Positions 49,835-57,465 of a stretch of DNA of 64,000 bases are shown piece after piece. The notes beneath the pieces are model-generated. The model made no database searches and was not told the DNA's origin. It worked only from the letters and a program-made list of their open reading frames with translations. The stretch lies in the NCBI GenBank assembly GCA_041392665.1, contig JAWKLQ010000016.1, positions 62,001-126,000 on the forward strand, given 5' to 3'. Source of the DNA: Flavilitoribacter sp020436695. GTDB taxonomy: Bacteria; Bacteroidota; Bacteroidia; Chitinophagales; Saprospiraceae. The stretch's first letter is position 1; each line of letters starts with the position of its first letter. Made by a program: the position numbers and the translations under genes.

Positions 49835-51034
49835 ATGATCAAAGAACTACGCCAAACCTTCAATTCCAATTTTAAGCAGGAAGTGTACCACAACCTGCAG
49901 GAATTCATTGTCAATAAATATGATCATCGACCACCTTTCCGGATTGCGGAATCGCCCATATTCCTGCCGGATACCCTGGTGTGCCAGTTGCTGGAAGCCT
50001 GTGAAGAGCTGGTAGATGTCATTGCCCGCAGTGATTTTAAAGAACGTTCGGAACGTGCACTGCTTACCGGGCAGACGGTACCGGCGGAAACGGATCATCC
50101 TACCTTCCTGCAATTTGATTTCGGCATTTGCCAGGATAGCAATGGCGGATATCTTCCTCAACTGATCGAGGCCCAGGGATTTCCTTCGCTTTATTTTTTT
50201 CAGGATGCGCTGGCGGCTGCTTACCGCCGGTTTTACGATGTACCGGCTCATTTTACGCACCTTTTCGACGGCTTGGACTCCGCAGGCTACGTGGAGCGAC
50301 TTCGGAAGGCCATAGTTGGCGATAGTGATCCGGAAAATGTCATTTTACTGGAAGTAGAACCGGATAAGCAGGTTACTCAGGTCGATTTCATTGCTACCGA
50401 ACGGGCCATTGGGGTGCACCCGGTCTGCATCAGCAAACTGATCAAGGATGGTTTGGATCTTTACTATGAGAAAGACGGCAGGAAGATCCAGGTAGAAAAG
50501 ATCTACAATCGTGTCATTTTCGACGAACTGATCAAAAGAGATGATCTGCCGCGGCAGTTTTATCTTACGGAAGAGGCCAATGTTAAATGGGTGGGCCATC
50601 CCAACTGGTTTTTCCGGATCAGCAAGCATACCTTACCCCTGCTGAATAGTCATTATGTGCCCAAATCCTTTTATCTCGATCAATTGCCCGAAATACCTTC
50701 CGATCTGGAAAACTACGTGCTAAAGCCGCTTTTCTCCTTTGCCGGCACCGGCGTTATCATCAACCTCAACCGCTTTGATGTAGAGAGCATCAAGGATCCC
50801 GAAAATTACATTCTGCAGAAGAAAGTCACTTACGCTCCGGTGATCGAAACGCCGAGCGGACCGGCTAAATGTGAAATTAGGGTGATGTTACTCTGGGAAC
50901 CGGGAGCCGCCCGGCCGCATGTGATCAATAATCTGATCCGCATCAGCAAAGGCGAGATGGTTGGGGTGAGATATAATAAAGATAAAGATTGGGTAGGCGG
51001 GAGTGTCGGTTTTTATGATCCTACGATTCTATGA
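49835..51034 (+). CDS. Probable ATP-grasp-like ligase (circularly permuted type?), unnamed family
   Basis: 399 residues. Features: TFLQFDFGICQDSNGGYLPQLIEAQGFPSLYFFQ (about 88-122), QVDFIATERAIGVHPVCISKLIKDG and QVEKIYNRVIFDELIK (about 180-235), LKPLFSFAGTGVIINLN (about 290-306, Lys plus Gly-rich loop as in ATP-grasp nucleotide sites), and KCEIRVMLLWEP and RPHVINNLIRISKGEMVGV near the end. The order suggests an ATP-grasp fold, perhaps permuted as in glutathionylspermidine-synthase-like proteins; I cannot name the family. Both ends abut word palindromes, and the last residues (YDPTIL) are read from one. Confidence 0.6.
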   Translation: MIKELRQTFNSNFKQEVYHNLQEFIVNKYDHRPPFRIAESPIFLPDTLVCQLLEACEELVDVIARSDFKERSERALLTGQTVPAETDHPTFLQFDFGICQDSNGGYLPQLIEAQGFPSLYFFQDALAAAYRRFYDVPAHFTHLFDGLDSAGYVERLRKAIVGDSDPENVILLEVEPDKQVTQVDFIATERAIGVHPVCISKLIKDGLDLYYEKDGRKIQVEKIYNRVIFDELIKRDDLPRQFYLTEEANVKWVGHPNWFFRISKHTLPLLNSHYVPKSFYLDQLPEIPSDLENYVLKPLFSFAGTGVIINLNRFDVESIKDPENYILQKKVTYAPVIETPSGPAKCEIRVMLLWEPGAARPHVINNLIRISKGEMVGVRYNKDKDWVGGSVGFYDPTIL

Positions 51035-51085
51035 TCCTACGATACTACAATGCAGGACATCGTAGGATCGTAGGATTTCAGGATC
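51017..51085. repeat. Octamer-word palindrome across a convergent gene junction
   Basis: Left arm, four words from 51017: GATCCTAC, GATTCTAT, GATCCTAC, GATACTAC. Right arm to 51085: complement reads GATCCTGA, AATCCTAC, GATCCTAC, GAT. The stop of the gene ending at 51034 (TGA 51032-51034) and of the opposing gene (complement of TCA 51084-51086) both use its bases. Confidence 0.88.
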
Positions 51086-52121
51086 AACGATTAACTACGA
51101 ATTTACTCATCAATCGACTCTTATCCGTTACCACACCATAAATGTAGGAACCCACGGGGAAGTCTCCGACCGCGATCTCTTCGGCATACCGGCCTGCCGG
51201 TTGCTGGCCCAGGTTGATCTTTTGTAACTGGCGGCCATCCGGGCTGTAGATCTCGATCTGTACCGGACCAGATTCTTCCAGTTCATAACCTAAACGAACC
51301 ACATTGCGGGCAGGATTGGGTGCCGCCGGGAACAGGCGCAGGCCATTCTGCAATACATAAGGATCAACTACTCCGGAGGGATCGTCAAACTCGACGATGG
51401 CAAAAATGAAGAAGTTAATATCGAAAGTGGTAGTGGAGGACGACCAGGCGTCCTGCATGCTATTCCATGAATCATCACTCCATAGTTCGTAGGATTCCAG
51501 CCCGTTACCGCAGCCGATCAGGGTATGTAGCAGATCGACGGTGTCATTGGTAGCGTAGAGATCAGCCATGTCGACACTCATATAAAAAGAGTTATCTCCC
51601 AGTGTTACCGGATTGGAGAAGGGAAAAAAGGTAGTCACCACTAAACTATCATCGACCTGGATATCGCTGACCCGGAGGTCATCGCTTTGCCCCAGCAGCG
51701 TGCCGGGGGCTCCGTTTCTACCATTGGCATCAGTCCCGTCCGGAGCATAGACTTTCATCCTCAGATTGCCGTTGCCCACTCCTTTAGCGCGATTGAACCA
51801 CGCCATGCCCTGATTCACTCTAATTATGGTATTGGTCTCATTATTCAACAATTGAGCCTTTTCTTTGTCGCCATATCCATTCATGCCACCTAGCCTTCCC
51901 CAATAATTGGTGAGAGGGAAGGCCGCCAGGTTAAACGAACATTCGTCATCGAAGATAGGAGGCACCAGGGTATCCAGGGCCAGGCGCTGTTCCAGTTCCT
52001 GCTGCGGAAAGCTCGCGTAGGCTTTTGTAGTAATTGATCCGGCGAATTGCCGTTTTTGAGCAGCAAGGCTCAGCGAAATAAACAGACTTATCAACAATAG
52101 CAGTATAGATTGCTTCGTCAT
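51084..52121 (-). CDS. Secreted protein with T9SS type A sorting domain
   Basis: 345 residues, signal peptide through SLAAQ (about 21). The N-terminal two-thirds (CSFNLAAFPLTNYWGRLGGMNGYG; NLRMKVYAPDGTD) is a beta-rich domain without a known name; the last ~75 residues (LRLFPAAPNPARNVVRLGYELEESGPVQIEIYSPDGRQL, AEEIAVGDFPVGSYIYGVVTDKSRLMSKFVV) are a typical T9SS type A C-terminal domain. Substrate for the T9SS, released or anchored by A-LPS. Confidence 0.85.
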   Translation of the reverse strand: MTKQSILLLLISLFISLSLAAQKRQFAGSITTKAYASFPQQELEQRLALDTLVPPIFDDECSFNLAAFPLTNYWGRLGGMNGYGDKEKAQLLNNETNTIIRVNQGMAWFNRAKGVGNGNLRMKVYAPDGTDANGRNGAPGTLLGQSDDLRVSDIQVDDSLVVTTFFPFSNPVTLGDNSFYMSVDMADLYATNDTVDLLHTLIGCGNGLESYELWSDDSWNSMQDAWSSSTTTFDINFFIFAIVEFDDPSGVVDPYVLQNGLRLFPAAPNPARNVVRLGYELEESGPVQIEIYSPDGRQLQKINLGQQPAGRYAEEIAVGDFPVGSYIYGVVTDKSRLMSKFVVNR

Positions 52122-52339
52122 TGGGTTGGGTATTTGCTTTAATGAGACTGTTGTTCCTGCAGGGCAGATAGGGATAACAAACTCAGAAAAAGGTTAAACA
52201 GGAAAACTATTGTATTTTCCAAACTAAATCAAGTGATGATTGGAAATAATTTGTTTTTACCCGCTTTTTGTTAAAAAGCTTGCAAACGAACCTGTAATTT
52301 TAAAACTTGTTTCCCTTACAAATAGCAATTAGTAATACT

Positions 52340-54655
52340 ATGTCCGATTCCCAACCGAATACCAGTGATCAGATCGAACCCGCATTGAGTCCCAATGAGG
52401 AACAACCGTTGACCATTAAAGAGGCTAAAGAAAAAGCTGCCGGCATCCCCGGTGTAGTGGCCGGCCTCAAGGATGTTGTTCATTATATGAAACCGCTGGA
52501 GGGTTTGCGCACTTCTCTCAAACTCAATCAAAAAGGGGGCATTGATTGTCCCGGCTGTGCCTGGCCCGATCCGGATGGGGATCGCTCCAATTTTTTCGAA
52601 TATTGTGAAAACGGCCTTAAGGCCATTGCCGAAGAAGCGCAGAAAAACACGATCGATCGCAGCTTTTTTGCCCGACACAGTATTGAGGAACTGACCGGCT
52701 GGACCGACTTCCAATTGGGAAAAGCCGGTAGGATCGCTGAACCGTTGGTGTTGCGGCAGGGCGCTACACATTACGAACCCATCAGCTGGGAGGATGCTTT
52801 TCAACTTATTGCCACGGAACTGAATGCACAGGATTCTCCGGATGAAGCGGTGTTTTATACCTCCGGTCGTGCCAGTAATGAAGCGGCCTATTTGTTCCAA
52901 CTCTTCGCCCGGGAATTCGGTACCAATAACCTGCCCGATTGCTCCAATATGTGCCACGAGAGCACCGGTTTTGCACTGTCTCAGACCCTTGGTATCGGCA
53001 AGGGGTCCGTCACTTTGCAGGATCTGCACGAGGCGGAAGTGATCATGATCATCGGACAGAACCCGGGCACTAACCATCCTCGGATGATGTCGGCCCTGGA
53101 AAAATGTAAAGAGAACAGCGGCAAGATCATTGCCGTGAACCCATTGCCGGAAACCGGCCTGCTAAATTTCGTGAATCCACAGCGTCCCGGCAAGGTACTT
53201 AGTGGCGGTACCGCCTTGAGTGACCTCTTTCTTCCGGTACAGATCAACGGAGATATTGCCTTGCTTAAAGCGATTATGTTACAGCTTTGGCATAAAGAAA
53301 AAAATAATCCGGGTTCGGTATTCGATTGGGATTTTATCCAGGAATACACCGTAGGGTATGAGGAAATGATCCGGGAACTGTCAAAATACGATTTTAATTC
53401 TCTGGTAGAAGCTTGTGGCGTGCCCCGGGCTGATATCCTGAAAGCGGCCGACATGCTCGCGCGTGCCGAGAAGATCGTGATCTGCTGGGCCATGGGGATC
53501 ACCCAGCAAGAGAACGGTTCGGAAAATGTTCGTGAGATCGTGAATTTGTTGTTATTGAAAGGAGCGATCGGCAAACCCGGTGCCGGTACGTGCCCGGTGC
53601 GGGGGCACAGCAATGTGCAGGGAGACCGTACGGTCGGCGTTTGGGATAAAGCCAAACCAGAGTTAATGGATCGGTTGGAAGCACATTTCGGATTCAAACC
53701 ACCGCGGGAAGACGGCTATGCTTCGATAGATGCCATGCAGGCGATGGCTGACGGTAAAGTCAGGGTCTTCTTTTCCCTGGGCGGTAACTTTCTGAAAGCT
53801 ACGCCGGATACGGAACTGTGTGCGGAAGGCATGCGCAATTGCCGGCTCACGGCCATCGTATCCACCAAGCTGAACCGAAATCATCTGATAAGCGGAAAAA
53901 CCGGCCTGATCCTGCCATGTCTGGGACGCACAGAACTGGATATGCAGCGCGATGGAGAGCAATTTGTAAGTACCGAGAATAGTACAGGCGTGGTCCAGAT
54001 GAGTAAGGGTATTCTTACACCTTGTTCGGAGCATCTCCTCAGCGAGCCGGCCATTGTCACTTATCTGGCGGAAGCTACACTGGGAGAAAGTAGTAAGGTC
54101 TCCTGGGGATCCATGCGCGATAATTACGACAACATCCGCTTTGCCATTCAGGAGACCATACCGGGGTTTGAGAATTATAACGAAAAGGTACGGGAACCGG
54201 GTGGTTTCTATCTGCCCAATGGCGCGCGCATCCGGGAGTTTAAGACGGACGTAGGAAAAGCTAAATTTTCGGTTAATCCGTTGCCCAAAAATGAACTGAC
54301 CGAAGGTTATTTTGCCCTTACTAGTCTACGCAGTCACGACCAGTTCAACACCACGCTTTATGGCCTAAATGACCGCTATCGGGGAGTGAAGGGAAGCCGA
54401 CACGTCGTATTCATGAACCGGGAAGATGTAGCCGAGCTGGGCTTGCAGGCCGGTCAGAAAGTCAGTCTGGTCAACGATCACGGTGGGAAAATCCGCCGAC
54501 TGAATGATCTGGCAGTCATACCTTACGATATCCCCAAACGGGCAATGGCGGCATATTTTCCGGAGATGAATGTACTGGTACCGGTGGGTAGCCACGATCA
54601 GTTTAGTAAAACACCGGCATCCAAAAGGGTACTGGTGCGGGTGGAAATAAATTAA
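52340..54655 (+). CDS. FdhF/YdeP family molybdopterin oxidoreductase
   Basis: 771 residues from MSDSQPNTSDQ; an in-frame codon 33 bp upstream is less likely. It has the family hallmark GGIDCPGCAWPDPDGDR near residue 75, SNMCHESTGFALSQTLGIGKGSV, WAMGITQQENGSENVREIVNLLLLKGAIGKPGAGTCPVRGHSNVQGDRTVGVW, and the C-terminal Mo-bisMGD-binding GLNDRYRGVKGSRHVVFM. Related to formate dehydrogenase alpha subunits, but without an N-terminal [4Fe-4S] cysteine motif. The reaction in vivo is uncertain; the E. coli relative YdeP is linked to acid resistance. Monocistronic here. Confidence 0.92.
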   Translation: MSDSQPNTSDQIEPALSPNEEQPLTIKEAKEKAAGIPGVVAGLKDVVHYMKPLEGLRTSLKLNQKGGIDCPGCAWPDPDGDRSNFFEYCENGLKAIAEEAQKNTIDRSFFARHSIEELTGWTDFQLGKAGRIAEPLVLRQGATHYEPISWEDAFQLIATELNAQDSPDEAVFYTSGRASNEAAYLFQLFAREFGTNNLPDCSNMCHESTGFALSQTLGIGKGSVTLQDLHEAEVIMIIGQNPGTNHPRMMSALEKCKENSGKIIAVNPLPETGLLNFVNPQRPGKVLSGGTALSDLFLPVQINGDIALLKAIMLQLWHKEKNNPGSVFDWDFIQEYTVGYEEMIRELSKYDFNSLVEACGVPRADILKAADMLARAEKIVICWAMGITQQENGSENVREIVNLLLLKGAIGKPGAGTCPVRGHSNVQGDRTVGVWDKAKPELMDRLEAHFGFKPPREDGYASIDAMQAMADGKVRVFFSLGGNFLKATPDTELCAEGMRNCRLTAIVSTKLNRNHLISGKTGLILPCLGRTELDMQRDGEQFVSTENSTGVVQMSKGILTPCSEHLLSEPAIVTYLAEATLGESSKVSWGSMRDNYDNIRFAIQETIPGFENYNEKVREPGGFYLPNGARIREFKTDVGKAKFSVNPLPKNELTEGYFALTSLRSHDQFNTTLYGLNDRYRGVKGSRHVVFMNREDVAELGLQAGQKVSLVNDHGGKIRRLNDLAVIPYDIPKRAMAAYFPEMNVLVPVGSHDQFSKTPASKRVLVRVEIN

Positions 54656-54698
54656 TTCAGGTTCTTCTTTATTTATCCAGGGCTATTTTTCATTCCTC

Positions 54699-54746
54699 AT
54701 AACTATCTTTTACAAAAAAGGTAGGGATTCACTTTAATCTGCCTTC
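54699..54746 (-). repeat. GAAGGCAGAT tail repeat, copy 3 (reverse strand)
   Basis: On the minus strand: GAAGGCAGATTAAAGTGAA, TCCCTACC, T-run, GTAAAAGATAGTTAT. It agrees with copies 1 and 2 through GAAGGCAGAT, and shares GAGGA-TG after TAGTT-T with copy 2. Its first bases encode the last residues of the TPR gene (TEGRLK and stop). Confidence 0.7.
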
Positions 54747-55541
54747 TGTGTTTTTGATGAATAATTCTTCCGCTGTTTTGTCTTTGTTTTCTTCCAGGGT
54801 ATTGGATGCAGCGAGCATGGAGAGCATTAACTCAGCTGAGCTGAATTCGCTGTTGCCACCTAAGGTGGCCATATCCAGAAAAATGGTTTGTTCATTTTCT
54901 CCGGTTTGTTTCACATTACCACCGAATTGCTTAAGCAGTAATTCATAGGCACCCGGAGAACGACCGGTGCCCGGTTCCAACAGCAGGAAGTAATGTAATG
55001 CCAATAGACTACGTACTTTATCCCGGCGATCATGCATCAGATGCCCCAGCACGAAATGGCTGGTTGCATGACCGGGATTGTCATTAATGGCCTGTATCAG
55101 GGCCTGTTCTGCTTTGTCGAGGTCACCGGCATTGTATTGAGTCAGTCCCAGGTTGTAATACAGCATATAGTTCCCACCGTATTTATTGATAGCCTTATTG
55201 TAGGTCTTGACGGCCTTTTTACTCTCACCTATTGCATCCAGGCAGTTGCCTTTGGTGACGTAGGCCTGTACGGCATACTGATCTCCCTGTTTGATGACTT
55301 TGTCGGCATGTTTTAATGCATTTTGGTATTGCTTGGCGTACATGTAGGTCATGGCGATCTCGTAATTCGCCAGTGCCGAATTTTCATCCAGAGCCAAAGC
55401 CTTTTGATAGGAAGCGATAGCCTGGTCGTAATTACCGGCATCATGATGGGCGATGCCTTCCTCAACCAATTCTTCCAGGGTGGTTTGACCGGTGAGTGAA
55501 AAAGCGAAAGAGATCAGGAGCAGCACGAATGGGTATTTCAT
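54729..55541 (-). CDS. Secreted tetratricopeptide-repeat protein
   Basis: 270 residues. Signal peptide MKYPFVLLLISFAFSLTGQ. Four or so TPR units follow (GIAHHDAGNYDQAIASYQKALALDENSALANYEIAMTYMYAKQYQNALKHADKVI ... LYYNLGLTQYNAGDLDKAEQALIQAI), then a short C-terminal helical region. A periplasmic scaffold or chaperone-like protein is likely. The last residues come from a repeat (see 54699-54746). Convergent with the FdhF gene. Confidence 0.85.
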   Translation of the reverse strand: MKYPFVLLLISFAFSLTGQTTLEELVEEGIAHHDAGNYDQAIASYQKALALDENSALANYEIAMTYMYAKQYQNALKHADKVIKQGDQYAVQAYVTKGNCLDAIGESKKAVKTYNKAINKYGGNYMLYYNLGLTQYNAGDLDKAEQALIQAINDNPGHATSHFVLGHLMHDRRDKVRSLLALHYFLLLEPGTGRSPGAYELLLKQFGGNVKQTGENEQTIFLDMATLGGNSEFSSAELMLSMLAASNTLEENKDKTAEELFIKNTEGRLK

Positions 55542-55603
55542 TTGAAATTTGATTAAAAGGTTATTATTGTTACATCAGCTATTCAAAGATAAACCAGCTC
55601 AGC

Positions 55604-56698
55604 ATGAAAATCAAACCCGTTCTCGCCCAGGTCCACCTGTGGATCGGTCTGTCTTTAGGTATCCTGTTTTTTCTGGTTGCTTTCTCCGGAGCACTGTATA
55701 CCTGGGCTCCGGAATTTGCCCGCATTATCTACAAGGAGAAAGTAGCACCACAGGAGGCTCCGATTATGACGCCATCCGCCTTAAAAGCCACTCTCGAACG
55801 GGAATTCCCCAGTGGTGATTTCCGGACGGTTTATTACCGTGGGAAGAACACCAGCATGCAGGTATTGCTCTATGGGAACGGCACCTATTATCACGCTTCT
55901 ATGGACCCCTATACCGGTGATCTGATCCACTTACAGGATATGAATAAAGGCTGGCTGAATTATCTGAAATTTATGCATCGCAATCTCATCCTGGGAAAAG
56001 TGGGCCGCAAGATCGTACATTGGGTGACGTTGCTTTTTCTGATCATGATCATTACGGGCATGGTGCTGTGGTGGCCGGTGAACAAAAAGGGCAGAAAACA
56101 GCGGTTGACCATCAAATGGGGTGTTTCTCCCCAAAAACTAAACTATGACCTTCACAACGTACTTGGGTTTTATGCCAGTTGGATATTGATCTTTAGCGTG
56201 ATCACCGGCCTGTTCTGGGGTTTTGAAGTGGTAAGGAACAGTTTGAAAGCAGTAACGGGGGAGACGGAGATCGTCTATGACAAGCCTCTATCGGCGGTGA
56301 TGCCGGATACAGAGAAAACCGATCCATTTCCATTGATGGATAGCATTATGGTTGATTTTCGGCAGCGCTATCCGGGAAAGAATATTCGTGTCAGTAATCC
56401 GCATCAGCCCGATGAGCCGATCAACGTGTCAGTGATCGACCCGTCGACAGCCGGCTATCTGACCGATCATTATCATCTGGACCGATATACTGGCCAGGTG
56501 CTTAGTGGGCACTTTGAAAATGGGCCGCACGCAGAGGCAAGCACGTTCCATACGCTTCATGCATTGGTGTATGATGTGCATTTTGGTACGGTATGGGGAC
56601 TGCCGGGGCGGTTGCTGGTATTTTTCGCTTCTTTGATCGCGGCCTCGCTTCCCATTACCGGATTTATAGTGTGGTGGAATAGGCGGAAAAGTAACTGA
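55604..56698 (+). CDS. PepSY-associated membrane protein
   Basis: 364 residues from MKIKPVLAQVHLWIGLSLGILFFLVAFSGALYTW, a typical PepSY-TM start with the HLWIGL...SG motif. Four membrane helices; a periplasmic PepSY-like region with TSALKATLEREFPSGDFRTVYYRG, the LHxxL-type HALVYDVHFGTVWGLPGRLLVFFAS and the paired His residues (WMHRNLILG; DLHNVLGFYASW). Members are often linked to siderophore or iron-reductase functions; no such gene is adjacent here. Divergent from the TPR gene (62-bp gap). Confidence 0.9.
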   Translation: MKIKPVLAQVHLWIGLSLGILFFLVAFSGALYTWAPEFARIIYKEKVAPQEAPIMTPSALKATLEREFPSGDFRTVYYRGKNTSMQVLLYGNGTYYHASMDPYTGDLIHLQDMNKGWLNYLKFMHRNLILGKVGRKIVHWVTLLFLIMIITGMVLWWPVNKKGRKQRLTIKWGVSPQKLNYDLHNVLGFYASWILIFSVITGLFWGFEVVRNSLKAVTGETEIVYDKPLSAVMPDTEKTDPFPLMDSIMVDFRQRYPGKNIRVSNPHQPDEPINVSVIDPSTAGYLTDHYHLDRYTGQVLSGHFENGPHAEASTFHTLHALVYDVHFGTVWGLPGRLLVFFASLIAASLPITGFIVWWNRRKSN

Positions 56699-56741
56699 AA
56701 AATACAGAAAATCTTTAGGTGGAATAGTACAAGTTTAATCC

Positions 56742-56772
56742 TTGATTTATACGTGTTGTTTTTGTATTTTTG
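56742..56772 (+). promoter_or_regulatory. Promoter for the toxin-antitoxin operon
   Basis: TTG (56742-56744), 20 bases, TATTTTTG (56765-56772); one base off the ideal 19-base spacing. The start would lie just before the ATG at 56791, which supports that start codon over an in-frame codon at 56770 inside the -7 box. Confidence 0.6.
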
Positions 56773-56790
56773 TACGTAAAATCATTTGCG

Positions 56791-57036
56791 ATGGATAAAA
56801 AACTCACGCTTAGCCTGGATGAAGGGATCATCGAAAAAGCTAAAATTTATGCAAAAGATCACCAGATTAGTTTATCGAAACTAATAGAATCCTATCTAAA
56901 TTCAATTATTGAAAACAAGACTGAAGAAATAGAGATAACACCTTTAGTGGAAAGCCTGAGCGGCGTGGTCACCATTCCTAAGGAGTTTGACTATAAAAAG
57001 GATTATGAAGAGTACTTATTAGAGAAGTATAAATGA
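56791..57036 (+). CDS. Antitoxin, DUF6364-like ribbon/helix protein
   Basis: 81 residues from MDKKLTLSLDEGIIEKAKIYAKDHQISLSKLIESYLNSII, which fits a ribbon-helix-helix-type DNA-binding N-terminus; the C-terminal tail (VVTIPKEFDYKKDYEEYLLEKYK) would wrap the toxin. Its stop overlaps the PIN gene start (ATGA 57033-57036). More AT-rich than the surroundings, suggesting later acquisition. Upstream promoter at 56742-56772. Confidence 0.8.
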   Translation: MDKKLTLSLDEGIIEKAKIYAKDHQISLSKLIESYLNSIIENKTEEIEITPLVESLSGVVTIPKEFDYKKDYEEYLLEKYK

Positions 57037-57455
57037 TAAAGGTTTTTATTGACACGAATATTGTTTTAGACTTACTTGCTAAAAGGGAACCCTTTTATGA
57101 AGATGCAGCGAAGATCTTTTCTCTTGCAGATCGGGGCAAGATGAGGTTATATGTTTCTTCTTTGACAATAGCAAATTCAAATTATGTCTTGTCTCGACTG
57201 CAATCAGCTAAGGAAGCAAGAGCGGTTTTGATCAAATTTAAAATTTTAGTAGAAATTTTGGCTCTTAATAGCAAAATCATAGAATTAGCGCTTAGTGATG
57301 ACTCATTTAAGGATTTTGAAGATGGATTGCAGTATTACACAGGATTAGAAAATGAGGTAGATTTATTAATAACAAGAAATCTAAAAGATTTCAAAAGTTC
57401 AAAAATACCTGTGATGACGGCAAGTCAATACCTGAAGCGATTTGTCTCAACTTAG
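57033..57455 (+). CDS. PIN-domain toxin (VapC-like)
   Basis: 140 residues. The PIN acid residues are visible: Asp in MIKVFIDTNIVLDLLAKR (first motif), Glu/Asp in the middle (about 60 and 98), and DDSFKDFEDGLQYYTGLENEVDLLITRNLKDFK with the last acidic cluster and the Arg/Asn of the fourth motif. Mg-dependent ribonuclease neutralised by the preceding antitoxin; type II TA pair. AT-rich. Confidence 0.88.
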   Translation: MIKVFIDTNIVLDLLAKREPFYEDAAKIFSLADRGKMRLYVSSLTIANSNYVLSRLQSAKEARAVLIKFKILVEILALNSKIIELALSDDSFKDFEDGLQYYTGLENEVDLLITRNLKDFKSSKIPVMTASQYLKRFVST

Positions 57456-57465
57456 TTCTACAAAT

